Source of the DNA: Roseibacillus ishigakijimensis
GTDB taxonomy: Bacteria > Verrucomicrobiota > Verrucomicrobiia > Verrucomicrobiales > Akkermansiaceae
DNA: 37,653 nucleotides
Direction: 5' to 3'
Assembly: GCF_016595415.1 (NCBI RefSeq)
Contig: NZ_JAENIO010000041.1
Location: 1-37,653, forward strand
Made by a program: the position numbers and the translations under genes. This document shows, piece by piece, positions 25,123 through 33,997 of the stretch. Each line of letters begins with the position of its first letter. Position 1 is the first letter of the stretch. Under the pieces are notes generated by a model. It did not search any database, was not told the DNA's origin, and worked only from the letters and a program-made list of their open reading frames with translations.

Positions 25123-26028
25123 ATGGAATTCCGGCAGCTGGAGTATTTTGCCCATATCGTCGAGCAAGGCAGCTTCACCGCCGCCGCCCGCAAGTGCTCT
25201 TTGGCCCAACCTTCCCTCAGTGCTCAGATCCAGAAGTTGGAGGAGGAATTGGGTGAGCCCCTCCTGCTTCGCCGTGCTCGTGGTATTGCGCTGACCACCA
25301 GTGGGCAAGCGGTCTATGAACAAGCGAAGGTTCTCCTCGCCGGGCGCAATCGCCTGCTGGCCTCGTTCCAAAACCGGGAGGAAGCCCGCAGGGGGGAGGT
25401 CACCCTGGGCCTCATCCCCACCATCGCGCCCTATTTGCTGGGCCACTTGCTGGGGGCCTTTCGGGAGGAATTCCCCAACATCCGGGTGCAAGTGCGGGAG
25501 GCCCAGACCGCCCAGCTGGTGGAGTGGGTGGTCAATGAAGAGGTCGACTTTGCCGTCATCAGCGATTTGGCGCAAAACGTTCTCAAGCGTCGTGCCCTGC
25601 ACCTGCGGGCCCTCTTTCGCGAGCCCCTCCTTCTTGCCGTGCCGGGCTCCCACCCCCTGGCCAACCGGCGGCAGGCGACGCTCAAGTTGGGCGAGGTGCC
25701 CAAGGACGAGCTGCTCTTGCTGGGAGAGGGGCATTGCTTCCGCGACCAGGCCCTTGCGCTGTGCCAGCTGGAAGACGCTCCCCAGCAACCCATTCGTTGC
25801 GAACAGCTGGTGACGCTGATGTCGCTGGTTTCTTCCGGTCTGGGGGTGGCTTTTGTGCCGCAAATGTTCCGCGAGCACCAGCCCACCCCGGGGGTGAGCT
25901 ACCTGCGCCTCAAGGATCCCGTGCCCCACCGGGCCATCAACATCCTCAAACGCCGGGGCAAAAAGCTCAAACCCAGCGCCGACTGCCTCCACAAGGCCCT
26001 GGGCAGGTGGGAGGAGCGAAGTTTTTGA
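25123..26028 (+). CDS. oxyR: OxyR-type LysR-family peroxide regulator
   Basis: This is a 301-residue LysR-family regulator. The N-terminal helix-turn-helix reads MEFRQLEYFAHIVEQGSFTA followed by CSLAQPSLSAQIQKLEEELG. The effector domain contains GEGHCFRDQALALC, which aligns with the redox-active segment of E. coli OxyR: C205 and C214 have the same nine-residue spacing as C199 and C208. This allows formation of the H2O2-dependent disulfide that activates the protein. Together with the divergent katA and the ATAG-N7-CTAT site, the assignment as OxyR is strong. It is expected to induce katA (and through it perhaps the ankyrin gene) on peroxide stress. Confidence 0.92.
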   Translation: MEFRQLEYFAHIVEQGSFTAAARKCSLAQPSLSAQIQKLEEELGEPLLLRRARGIALTTSGQAVYEQAKVLLAGRNRLLASFQNREEARRGEVTLGLIPTIAPYLLGHLLGAFREEFPNIRVQVREAQTAQLVEWVVNEEVDFAVISDLAQNVLKRRALHLRALFREPLLLAVPGSHPLANRRQATLKLGEVPKDELLLLGEGHCFRDQALALCQLEDAPQQPIRCEQLVTLMSLVSSGLGVAFVPQMFREHQPTPGVSYLRLKDPVPHRAINILKRRGKKLKPSADCLHKALGRWEERSF

Positions 26029-26155
26029 CTTCACTCTCTTCGATTATTACAATTTGACTATATAAAAAGCTATTTCAAATCGTGCAGCGAGCTGTTGTTT
26101 GGCGATTTTGTGGAGTCCTTTTCCCGGGAGCCTTTGTTTCCAGTATGAGGGTGAA

Positions 26156-26902
26156 TTACCTTTTTCTTTTATAAAAAATTCCCGACATGGCGAGTAGCAT
26201 GAGAAGAGAGCTGGTGGGTTCTGGGACGAGAGTAGGGGAAAATTGTAAATTTCGGATCATCGAATCAACCGCTCCGTTAATAGCCGGGGACGGGCTGGAT
26301 GTCATGATTTCGATGGCTCCAATATTAGAGAAATCTGCACCTGTTCCTGCCGTGACTGCGAAGTCCGAAAATGAAGGAGAATAGGTTACGTCAGAGACTG
26401 GCAATGAAAATGGTTGGTAAATGGTGTAAGTTGAGTGATTGGAGGCATCCGAATAAAAAACAATATCCCATTGCACGTTGTCCGCACCGTCGGAAGTGAA
26501 TTCAAATAAAAGGCCAGAGTAGAGGTTAGCGAGATCGACCCCTCCCAAGCCGATGGGGTTCAAGGCTGTGCTCCCATCTTCCCCGTCCCAAGTCCATATC
26601 GCTAGGGTAGCAGAGCCGGAGGCCGCATTAGATTCAAGGCGGAGAGGCTCGGCGTCTGTTCTTGTCCACATGTTGTTGCCTGCGCTGATTCCTCCGGCCA
26701 ATATCTCGATATACATATCTCGTTCCCCGCCCAAGATGTCTGCGGACTGCACAAACAACGAATTGCTTGAACCTGTGGATACGGTCACTTCCGCTGTTTC
26801 GGCAGTATCCCAAATGGCATTCTGGCTATGAGCCATTGTGCTTAGGCTGCATAATAGGAGGAGCGGGTTTCCTGAGTAAAATGATCGAAGAGAGGTTTTC
26901 AT
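26156..26902 (-). CDS. Exported PEP-CTERM protein in AT-rich island
   Basis: This is a 248-residue protein with a signal peptide (MKTSLRSFYSGNPLLLLCSL, cleaved near AHSQNA), a Ser/Thr/Gly-rich beta-sandwich-like body without a family I can name, and a C-terminal exosortase signal: VPEPTS, a hydrophobic helix, then YKRKR. It is therefore probably secreted or surface-attached through the exosortase pathway. The ATG at 26902 was chosen because it begins the signal peptide; the frame opens 22 codons earlier. The gene and its flanks are clearly more AT-rich than the rest of the window, suggesting recent acquisition. There are no operon partners. Confidence 0.78.
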   Translation of the reverse strand: MKTSLRSFYSGNPLLLLCSLSTMAHSQNAIWDTAETAEVTVSTGSSNSLFVQSADILGGERDMYIEILAGGISAGNNMWTRTDAEPLRLESNAASGSATLAIWTWDGEDGSTALNPIGLGGVDLANLYSGLLFEFTSDGADNVQWDIVFYSDASNHSTYTIYQPFSLPVSDVTYSPSFSDFAVTAGTGADFSNIGAIEIMTSSPSPAINGAVDSMIRNLQFSPTLVPEPTSSLLMLLAMSGIFYKRKR

Positions 26903-27306
26903 TTTTTGTATTAGGGGTATGTTCTCTGGTTGACGGGTCCGTTCAGTGAAACGGAAATCCACATTCATTACCTAGCATGTAACAACGACCGGGAAAACAA
27001 AAATTATGAGTTGTTGCTGCGATTGAGGTCGGGATTCGTTTGATGAGGTTCTTGGTTTTATTTTAATTTATTGGTAGTTAATGGTGTATGTTTTAGTTAG
27101 GGTTTTCTGTGAAGAGTTCTCATTGGACACGCTAGAGGGCTGCGTGTTTAACGCCCACTCTAGATTCTCTCCGGTCGAATGAGGCTGATTGTCTCGGATT
27201 CGGGATTCCAATTCCCGAGTTGTCAGTCAGTTGCGATGTTGGTGTTCCTTGCCTTTCGCTTTGAACTTGAAATCCCCAATCTCGATCAGTCTTCGAAGAG
27301 CAAGGC
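26903..27306. other. AT-rich intergenic region, no gene seen
   Basis: About 400 bp between the PEP-CTERM start and the sulfatase stop. The part 26980-27120 is markedly AT-rich; composition returns to normal after about 27300. A short inverted repeat TCGGGA/TCCCGA (27200-27205 and 27213-27218) has no T-run. I see no RNA gene, terminator or insertion-sequence end that I can support. Confidence 0.5.
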
Positions 27307-29034
27307 TCATTTTCTTAATGTTTTTTGGTCGGGAAAGGGGAGGGGGCGGCCGGTGGCTCGCTCGATCACCGGTTTGGGATTCCAGTCCTCTCCCTCTTGC
27401 CCCAACCAAGCGGAGAGGTCTGCGGCGAGTTCCCGCGCAATGGCGCGGTTCCCGGCGGTGGGCGCGTCAGCGGTAGCGAGGAGATCCTTCTTCTCGCTCA
27501 GGTCTTCGTCGAGATTGAAAAGTTGCCACGGTTGCTCCAGCACGGGGAGGCCCTCTTCGCGATCGACCTTGCTGCGGGGATTTCCCTGATAGAGGAGGTC
27601 ATAGTGATAGAGGAGTTTGTAAGTGGCCCCCCGGGTGCGCTTGATCACGGCGTTCAGGGGGCGGGAGCGGTGGTCGAGATAGCCGGGGAAATGGTAAAAA
27701 ATCGGCTCGCGGGCGCGCGGAGTTTTTGCTGGCCCGCTGAGATGACGGGCCAAGGAGATGCCGTCAAAGGTGAGGTCTTCCTTGAGCTTGGCCCCCGCCA
27801 GCTCAAGGAGAGTGGGATAAAAGTCCACCGCATGCACGAGGGTGTCGCTCTGCTCCCCGGAGGGAATGGTGCCGGGCTGACGGATGATGAGAGGCACGCG
27901 AATGCCCCCCTCCCAATGTGATCCTTTCCGGTGGCGAAGGGGCTGGTTGGCAGTGGGGCCGACATGCCCCCCGTTGTCGGAGCAGAAGATGACGACCGTA
28001 TTTTTGGTGAGGGAATCATCCTTCCGTCCATCGCCATTGGGGTCCTCCAAGGCGTCGAGAAGTCGCCCCACGGTTTGGTCCAGTCCTTCCACCAGGGCGG
28101 CGTAGGAGGCGTCCTGATGGGCTCCCGTCAGGGGGAGAGACTGGTATTTCTGCGACAGGTCTCGGCGGGGCTGAATGGGAGTGTGGACGGCATAGAGATG
28201 GAATTGGAGGTAGAAGGGATCGGCCGCTCGTTCACTTTTGCCATGACTTTGCAGAAAGCTCGCCGCAGCATCGGCCATGGCATCGGTGAGGTGTTTGCCC
28301 TTGCCCACCAGAGCACCGGGATCGTTGGCGCGGGCTTGGGGAAAGAGGTCGGGGCGAGCCAAGGCCCGCCGATGGAGGGGGTTCTTCTGCGGTCCCTGGA
28401 GGACCTGCTCCACATAGGACTCGCTATAGGGCTGGGCAAAGGGATTGAGGCCAGGTCCCACGGTCGGGTGAAAGCCGTTTTCCCCGGCGGTGTAGCTGCG
28501 GGGATGGCCGCTCTGGTGGCCGCCGAAGTTGAAGTCAAAGCCCTGCTCCTCCGGCAGGGTGGCCGCTCCGCCCTCGTGACCCCCGATGTGATATTTGCCA
28601 AAATGCGCGGTGACATAGCCAGCCTCGGAAAGTGCTTCCGCCAAGGTGTGGTGACTCGCGGGCACATCCTCGTTCTGCTCCGGTCCCAGCAAGGGAGGCT
28701 GGCCAATACCGCGATTGAGACTTTGCACATTGTAGACCCCGTTCCCGGATCGTGCGGGGTATTGCCCCGAGAAAATGGCCGCCCGCGTGGGGGCACAATT
28801 CGGCTGCACATAGCAGTGGGTGAAGGAAAGACCCTCCTCCGCCAAACGCGCCAGATTTGGCGTTTGATAGGAGGTTGAGCCGTAGTCGACCCCAGCGAGG
28901 ACGTTGGGTCCCTTGCCGCCCGTGCGAAGGTCAGTCCACCCCAGGTCATCCGCTAGAATAAAGACCAGATTGGGACGGGGAGAGGCGGAGAGGGTGACCA
29001 GACCGAGACCGAGCAGGACGAACACGAATTTCAT
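27307..29034 (-). CDS. Secreted type I sulfatase
   Basis: This is a 575-residue formylglycine-dependent sulfatase of the arylsulfatase A-like family. It has a signal peptide (MKFVFVLLGLGLVTLSAS), the metal-binding N-terminus RPNLVFILADDLGWTD and the modification site C80-A-P-T-R in NCAPTRAAIFSG, in which Cys is converted to formylglycine. Further conserved segments are HFGKYHIGGH and VVIFCSDNGGH. Marine Verrucomicrobiota use large sets of these to desulfate algal polysaccharides; the actual substrate is not shown. No formylglycine-generating enzyme is nearby. The ATG at 29034 begins the signal peptide. Its ribosome-binding site is buried in a hairpin. It follows aroA on the same strand by 81 bp. 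Confidence 0.93.
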   Translation of the reverse strand: MKFVFVLLGLGLVTLSASPRPNLVFILADDLGWTDLRTGGKGPNVLAGVDYGSTSYQTPNLARLAEEGLSFTHCYVQPNCAPTRAAIFSGQYPARSGNGVYNVQSLNRGIGQPPLLGPEQNEDVPASHHTLAEALSEAGYVTAHFGKYHIGGHEGGAATLPEEQGFDFNFGGHQSGHPRSYTAGENGFHPTVGPGLNPFAQPYSESYVEQVLQGPQKNPLHRRALARPDLFPQARANDPGALVGKGKHLTDAMADAAASFLQSHGKSERAADPFYLQFHLYAVHTPIQPRRDLSQKYQSLPLTGAHQDASYAALVEGLDQTVGRLLDALEDPNGDGRKDDSLTKNTVVIFCSDNGGHVGPTANQPLRHRKGSHWEGGIRVPLIIRQPGTIPSGEQSDTLVHAVDFYPTLLELAGAKLKEDLTFDGISLARHLSGPAKTPRAREPIFYHFPGYLDHRSRPLNAVIKRTRGATYKLLYHYDLLYQGNPRSKVDREEGLPVLEQPWQLFNLDEDLSEKKDLLATADAPTAGNRAIARELAADLSAWLGQEGEDWNPKPVIERATGRPLPFPDQKTLRK

Positions 29035-29038
29035 GACT

Positions 29039-29061
29039 CCCGGGAGGGAACCACTCCCGGG
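29039..29061 (-). promoter_or_regulatory. Hairpin covering the sulfatase ribosome-binding site
   Basis: CTCCCGGG (29054-29061) and CCCGGGAG (29039-29046) form a perfect 8-bp stem with a 7-nt loop ending 4 bp before the sulfatase ATG. The GGGAG that would act as Shine-Dalgarno sequence is within the stem on the mRNA. It could reduce translation unless opened by a factor or by an upstream ribosome. Confidence 0.5.
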
Positions 29062-29115
29062 CTCGCCTGTCGATTCTGTAGAATGATTCTTTTCTTTTGG
29101 AAATTGGCTTTGCAC

Positions 29116-30405
29116 TCAGTCCTTTTGGAGCGAAGCCAATTTTTCAAAGTAGTCGGGGAAGGTTTTAGCCGTGCAGCCGGGGTCGAGAATGGTCACCGGG
29201 GTGTCGGAGAGAGCCACCAGCGAGAAGCACATCGCAATGCGGTGGTCATCGTAGGTTTCAATCTCGGCATGCCGCAGTTCCCTCCCGGGGGTGATGGTGA
29301 TGAAGTCGGGCCCTTCCTCCACGGTCGCGCCCACTTTGCGCAGCTCGGCGGACATCGCGGCCAAGCGATCGGTTTCTTTCACCCGCCAGTTTTCGATGTT
29401 GCGGATGGTGGTAGTTCCTTCCGCAAAAAGGGCGGTGGTGGCGATGGTCATGGCCGCGTCCGGGATGTGGTTCAGGTCTAGATCAACGGCCTTGAGAGGC
29501 CCCTTGCGGCTCACTGCCACGTGGTCGGGAGCGTAGGTGACTTCCGCACCCATTTCGCCCAAGACATGGGCGAAGGCGGTGTCGCCCTGCAGCGAATTTT
29601 CCCCGATGCCATACACTTTCACCGTGCCGCCCTTGATGGCTGCGGCGGCGAGAAAGTAGGAGGCGGAAGAGGCGTCTCCCTCGACGAGGAAGGTGCCGGG
29701 CGAGCGGTAGTGTTGGCCTCCAGCGATACGAAAAGTCTCGTAATTCTCGTGAGTGACCGTCACCCCGAAGGCCTCGATGAGGGCGAGGGTGATGTCGATG
29801 TAGGGCTTGGAAACCAGCGTTCCTACGATGTCTATCGTGACGTCCCCGTCCATCAGTGGGGCGGCCATGAGGAGGGCGGTGAGGAACTGGGAGGAGACCG
29901 AGCCATCAATGCGGGCGCGGCCTCCGGGTAAGGTTTTCCCGGTGATTTGCAAGGGGGGGTAGCCTTCGTTTTTCAGGCAAGTGACCTCGGCGCCCAGTTC
30001 ACGCAAGCCCTCCAAGAGATGGCCGATCGGGCGTTCCTCCATACGGGGTTCACCGGTGAGGGTGACCGTGACGGGGGAGAGGGCGAGGGCGGCGGTGAGG
30101 GGGCGCATGGCGGTGCCGGCATTCCCCAGAAAGAGTTCCAGTGCTTCCTCTTTTTGGAAAGGGCCCGCCAGACCCTGGAGGTGACAGGTCGTGCCCTCGT
30201 TTTCTTGGTGAAAGTCGACCCCGAGAGCTTCCAAGGCATTGAGCATATGACGGGTGTCGTCACTGCGGAGCAGGTTGGTGAGGGTGGTCTTTCCTTCGGC
30301 AAGGGCTGCGAGGAGGAGGGCTCGGTTCGAGATGCTTTTGGATCCGGGCAGGGTGATTTCCCCCTCGATGCGGGAGATGGGCTGCAGGGTGAGCGGTGGA
30401 GTCAT
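29116..30405 (-). CDS. aroA: 3-phosphoshikimate 1-carboxyvinyltransferase (EPSP synthase)
   Basis: AroA joins phosphoenolpyruvate to shikimate-3-phosphate, the sixth step of the shikimate pathway and the target of glyphosate. The 429-residue protein shows [20 protein letters not shown], the [17 protein letters not shown] loop, [35 protein letters not shown] and [12 protein letters not shown], all typical of the E. coli-like class I enzyme. The ATG at 30405 was chosen because it follows the ispD stop by 10 bp and begins the first strand; the frame opens 9 codons earlier inside ispD. Operon order yqeY-ispD-aroA-sulfatase on the minus strand. Confidence 0.96.
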   Translation of the reverse strand: MTPPLTLQPISRIEGEITLPGSKSISNRALLLAALAEGKTTLTNLLRSDDTRHMLNALEALGVDFHQENEGTTCHLQGLAGPFQKEEALELFLGNAGTAMRPLTAALALSPVTVTLTGEPRMEERPIGHLLEGLRELGAEVTCLKNEGYPPLQITGKTLPGGRARIDGSVSSQFLTALLMAAPLMDGDVTIDIVGTLVSKPYIDITLALIEAFGVTVTHENYETFRIAGGQHYRSPGTFLVEGDASSASYFLAAAAIKGGTVKVYGIGENSLQGDTAFAHVLGEMGAEVTYAPDHVAVSRKGPLKAVDLDLNHIPDAAMTIATTALFAEGTTTIRNIENWRVKETDRLAAMSAELRKVGATVEEGPDFITITPGRELRHAEIETYDDHRIAMCFSLVALSDTPVTILDPGCTAKTFPDYFEKLASLQKD

Positions 30406-30415
30406 GGTGGAACGT

Positions 30416-31081
30416 TCAGAGGGAGGGGGCAAGGAGCTTGGCGGCCAGCGTGAGGTCGCCCGGATAGGTGATTTTCGGATTCGGCCCGGGATTGGGAATC
30501 AGTTTGACGGCATGGCCGAGATGCTGCAAGGCCGAGACTTCGTCGGTGATGTGGAGGCCGTCGCTACGAACTTGCTCGTAGGCCGCTTGCAAGAGCCGCA
30601 GGCGAAAGCATTGAGGAGTCTCCATGGCCCAGAGGGAGTCCCGGCTCACCGCTTCCTGCACGAAGTCATCTCCATCGGCTCGCTTCAGGGTCTCCGTCAC
30701 TGGATGGGCCAGCGAGGCCGCCCCGTGCACGGCGGCGGCATCGAGCGCGAGAGAGATCGCTTCCGCGCTGATGAGGGGACGGGCGCCATCGTGGATCGCA
30801 ACCAGAGAGCACTCTGCCGGAAGCAGGGCCAGCCCACTGGCGACGGAGTCCTGCCGCTCCGCCCCTCCTTCCGCCCGCACGACGGGTATCGCCGCCGTGG
30901 TCAGATCGAGGGCGGCGAAGCGCTTTTGATCCGTGACCACCACCACGTGGGAGATTTCGGCATGACTGGCAAAGGCAGCCACGGAATGGGCGAGGACGCT
31001 GCTCCCCGCCAACGGAGCCATCAACTTGTCGAAGCCCATGCGACGAGAACTCCCGGAGGCGACGATGATGGCAGCGGTCAT
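30416..31081 (-). CDS. ispD: 2-C-methyl-D-erythritol 4-phosphate cytidylyltransferase
   Basis: IspD makes CDP-methylerythritol in the MEP isoprenoid pathway. The 221-residue protein has the nucleotidyltransferase start [20 protein letters not shown] (family AAGxGxRMG...K), the [13 protein letters not shown] segment, [11 protein letters not shown] and [20 protein letters not shown], which are IspD-specific. The first motif is slightly unusual in having ASGSS instead of AAGxG. No IspF is fused. It lies 22 bp after yqeY and 10 bp before aroA, so the three are probably one operon. Confidence 0.93.
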   Translation of the reverse strand: MTAAIIVASGSSRRMGFDKLMAPLAGSSVLAHSVAAFASHAEISHVVVVTDQKRFAALDLTTAAIPVVRAEGGAERQDSVASGLALLPAECSLVAIHDGARPLISAEAISLALDAAAVHGAASLAHPVTETLKRADGDDFVQEAVSRDSLWAMETPQCFRLRLLQAAYEQVRSDGLHITDEVSALQHLGHAVKLIPNPGPNPKITYPGDLTLAAKLLAPSL

Positions 31082-31103
31082 GGCGGGGCAGGGTGAAAAA
31101 AGG

Positions 31104-31559
31104 TCAGGCCAACTTGTTTTGCACCGCTTGCGAAAGCGTTTTGCCGTCCGCCCGGCCTTCGGTCTTCTCCTGCAAGACCTTCATCACCTTGCCCATCTCG
31201 GCCCGGCTGGTGGCACCCGTCTCGGCGATGGCTTCCGCCACCGCTTGGTCGATCTCCTCCTGGGTGAGGGCGGCGGGCAGGTAGCCCTCCAATACCGCGA
31301 TTTCCGATTTCTCCTTTTCGGCCAATTCGGTGCGTCCGGCTTGCTCGAATTGGGTGATGGAGTCCTGGCGCTGCTTGATTTGTTTGCGGATCACGGCGGT
31401 GACCTCGCTGTCGTCGAGGACGGCATCGGCTCCGCCCTTCTCAATGGCGCTGTTTTTAAGGGCCGATTTGAGGGCGCGCAGAGTGCCCAGAGTGACGGTG
31501 TCCTTGGCCCGCATGGCGGACTTGATGTCTTCAGTGATTTGCTCGGAAAGCGTTGCCAT
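31104..31559 (-). CDS. YqeY-family (GatB/YqeY domain) protein
   Basis: This is a 151-residue protein matching the YqeY family, related to the tail domain of GatB, the amidotransferase that makes Gln-tRNA and Asn-tRNA. Typical features are the N-terminal helices MATLSEQITEDIKSAMRAKD and TLRALKSALKN, the middle RKQIKQRQDSITQFEQAGR and LEGYLPAALTQEEID, and the end MGKVMKVLQEKTEGRADGK. The role is unproven; it may bind tRNA. The ATG at 31559 fits family starts. It is the first gene of the ispD-aroA operon and lies just beyond the terminator of the pilT unit. Confidence 0.9.
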   Translation of the reverse strand: MATLSEQITEDIKSAMRAKDTVTLGTLRALKSALKNSAIEKGGADAVLDDSEVTAVIRKQIKQRQDSITQFEQAGRTELAEKEKSEIAVLEGYLPAALTQEEIDQAVAEAIAETGATSRAEMGKVMKVLQEKTEGRADGKTLSQAVQNKLA

Positions 31560-31608
31560 GGCGGCAGTGTGCAGGGATGGAGGCGGGAGAAAAGCCTTTT
31601 TGGCAAAC

Positions 31609-31638
31609 AAAAAAACAGGGACCGGAAAGGCCCCTGTT
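31609..31638 (-). terminator. Rho-independent terminator after pilT
   Basis: AACAGGG (31614-31620) pairs with CCCTGTT (31632-31638), extended by CC/GG inside. On the minus strand a T-run follows (As at 31609-31615). It lies 40 bp after the pilT stop and separates this unit from yqeY. Confidence 0.85.
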
Positions 31639-31677
31639 GGTAAGTGTGCGAGTGCTTGTCGAGCGAGCCAAGCCCGC

Positions 31678-32787
31678 TCAGTGGTCCATCGGGTTCTCCC
31701 CGGTGGCAGCCCCCAGAGCAGCCGATTCGGCAGGGAGGAAGCGCTTGAAGCGAGTCTTGTCGATGGCCTTCATGTAAGCTTCTTCGGGAGCAATCATGCC
31801 CGCCTGCAGCTTTTGCCAGATGGCCTCGTCCATGAACTGCATGCCTTCTTCCTTACCCTGGGTGATCACGTCGTAGAGCTTCTGCGTCTTCCCTTCCCGG
31901 ATAATGGCGGAAACCGCCGAGTTGGAGAACATGATCTCATTCACCGCCGTCCGGCCCGGTTTGTCCACGCGCTTGCAGAGCAGCTGGGCTACGATCCCTT
32001 TGATGGAAGCGGCCAGCATGGTGCGCACCTGCGATTGCTGGTCGGCGGGGAAGACGTCCACGACCCGGTCGATGGTCTTGCGGGCGTTGTTGGTGTGTAG
32101 GGTTCCAAAGACGAGCAGACCGGTTTCCGCAGCCGTCAGGGCCAGCGAGATGGTCTCCAAGTCCCGCATCTCACCCACCAGCACGATGTCGGCATCCTCC
32201 CGCAGGGCCGCGCGCAGACCATCAGCGAAGCTGGGCGTCTGGATGGGCACCTCCCGCTGGGTGATGATGGAGCGCTTGTTGCTGTGAACGAACTCGATGG
32301 GCTCCTCCACGGTGATGATGTGGCGGTTGAAGTTCGTGTTGATGTAGTCGAGGAGAGCCGCCAAGGTGGTGGATTTACCGGAGCCGGTGGGACCGGTGAC
32401 GAGGACCAGGCCCGAGCGCATGTGCCCGAACTCCTTGATCACGGGAGGAAGGTTGAGGTCCTCCAGAGTCGCAATCTCGGTCGGGATGAGCCGGAACACC
32501 GCTGCCAGACCGTGCTGCTGCTGCAGGTAGTTGCAGCGGAAGCGGGAGACTTCGTCCATCTCGTAGGCGAAGTCCAGGTCTCCTTTTTCCAAGTATTCTT
32601 CGAAAGCCTTGGGATCACAGATTTCCGCGAGCATGTTCTTGAAGCTCTCGCCTTCGAGAACGGGTTCCCCCTCAATGGGAGAGACCGCGCCGTGCACCCG
32701 GATCTTGGGTGGCTGTCCTTCGGAAAGGTGGAGATCGGAGCCTTTGGCTTCGACCAGAGCTGTGAAAAGTCGATCAATTTCGGCCAT
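31678..32787 (-). CDS. pilT: Type IV pilus retraction ATPase PilT
   Basis: PilT is a hexameric cytoplasmic ATPase that depolymerises type IV pili for twitching motility. The 369-residue protein has the N-terminal PAS-like domain (GSDLHLSEGQPPKIRVHG), Walker A GPTGSGKST, the Asp box ITVEEPIEFVH, Walker B VLVGEMRDLET, the His box LVFGTLHTNNA and the C-terminal retraction motif region (VSAIIREGKTQKLYDVITQG). All key residues are present. The second PilT-like ATPase gene lies 36 bp upstream, and a terminator follows. No pilin or assembly gene is in the window. Confidence 0.95.
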   Translation of the reverse strand: MAEIDRLFTALVEAKGSDLHLSEGQPPKIRVHGAVSPIEGEPVLEGESFKNMLAEICDPKAFEEYLEKGDLDFAYEMDEVSRFRCNYLQQQHGLAAVFRLIPTEIATLEDLNLPPVIKEFGHMRSGLVLVTGPTGSGKSTTLAALLDYINTNFNRHIITVEEPIEFVHSNKRSIITQREVPIQTPSFADGLRAALREDADIVLVGEMRDLETISLALTAAETGLLVFGTLHTNNARKTIDRVVDVFPADQQSQVRTMLAASIKGIVAQLLCKRVDKPGRTAVNEIMFSNSAVSAIIREGKTQKLYDVITQGKEEGMQFMDEAIWQKLQAGMIAPEEAYMKAIDKTRFKRFLPAESAALGAATGENPMDH

Positions 32788-32823
32788 GGGAAAGTCAGTT
32801 TAAAGAGTGAGGAAAGGTGAGAA

Positions 32824-33906
32824 TTAGGATTTGAAGAAGGCGCGCATCTGGGCCTTGTCTTCGCAGCGGAACAAGGTTTCTTCCTGCGAAATGATGCCCT
32901 GGGTGTAGAGATTGCGCAGGGATTCATCCATCGTGATCATGCCGACATTCTTACCGGTCTGCATGATGCCGGGCAGCATGAAGGTCTTGCCATCGCGGAT
33001 GGTGGCACCCACCGCCGCCGTATTCACGAGGAGCTCGAGCGCGAGGGCCCGGCCCGTGCCGTCCATCTTGGGGACGAGCTGCTGGGAGACAATGCCGCGG
33101 AGAGACTCCGAAACCATCACCCGAATTTGGTCCCGCTGGTCGGTGGGGAAGACGTCCAGCACCCGGTCCAGCGTCCGGGGCGCGTTGCCCGTATGCAGAG
33201 TAGCAAGCACCAGGTGACCGGTCTCCGCTGCCGTGAGGGCGAGCTGAATGGTCTCCAGGTTCCGCATCTCTCCCACCATGATGACGTCCGGGTCCTCCCG
33301 CAGCGCGCCCCGCAGGGCCCGGCCAAAGGACTCGGTGTGACTGTGCACTTCCCGCTGGTTGACGTGGCAGCCGGCCGAGTCAAAAACGTATTCGATGGGG
33401 TCTTCCAGAGTGAGAATATGATCCTCCCGGTCGTGATTGATGAAGTTCACCAGCGAAGCCATCGAGGTCGACTTGCCGGAACCCACCGAGCCCGTCACGA
33501 GGATGAGCCCGTTCTGGTAACGGGTGAGGGGGATGAGGTGCTCCTCTGGCAAACCGCACTCCGCCATCGTCCGGATTTTGGTGGAAATGATGCGGAAAAC
33601 CAGCTCCAGACCCAAGCGCTGGCGAACCACCGATGCCCGGAAACGCCCGAAATCGTTGGCATAGGCAAAGTCGACATCTCCCTTCTCCGCCAGGCGGGCC
33701 TTCTCCTTTTCTCCAAGGAAAGACATCGCCAGGCGCTCGGTATCCTCTGCAGTGAGAGGCGGATGGTCATCCCAAATCGGAGAAAGGGTGCCAAATCGCC
33801 GCCACGCGGGTGGGTAAGCAGTCGGAAGGTGGACATCGGAGCATTCATACTCCATGCCAATCTTGAGGTATTCGTCAACGTGGGCCAGAACCTGGTGTTC
33901 GGACAT
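32824..33906 (-). CDS. PilT/PilU-like retraction ATPase paralogue
   Basis: This is a 360-residue paralogue of the PilT gene next to it. The N-terminal domain has CSDVHLPTAYPPAWRRFG; the ATPase core has Walker A GSVGSGKST (Val where PilT has Thr), the Asp box LTLEDPIEYVF, Walker B IMVGEMRNLET and the His box LVLATLHTGNAPRT. In other bacteria the second copy (PilU) helps PilT retract under load; whether this copy is a true PilU or an independent PilT2 cannot be told from sequence alone. It is the first gene of the pair; the ATG at 33906 is not preceded by a Shine-Dalgarno motif. Confidence 0.9.
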   Translation of the reverse strand: MSEHQVLAHVDEYLKIGMEYECSDVHLPTAYPPAWRRFGTLSPIWDDHPPLTAEDTERLAMSFLGEKEKARLAEKGDVDFAYANDFGRFRASVVRQRLGLELVFRIISTKIRTMAECGLPEEHLIPLTRYQNGLILVTGSVGSGKSTSMASLVNFINHDREDHILTLEDPIEYVFDSAGCHVNQREVHSHTESFGRALRGALREDPDVIMVGEMRNLETIQLALTAAETGHLVLATLHTGNAPRTLDRVLDVFPTDQRDQIRVMVSESLRGIVSQQLVPKMDGTGRALALELLVNTAAVGATIRDGKTFMLPGIMQTGKNVGMITMDESLRNLYTQGIISQEETLFRCEDKAQMRAFFKS

Positions 33907-33997
33907 AAAATAGGATGATTAAGGGTTGGTGTGTGTTCGTTATTGGACACCGGAGAGACGGGGGACGGCAAGAATCTTTGTCGATTTTTCCATGTGT

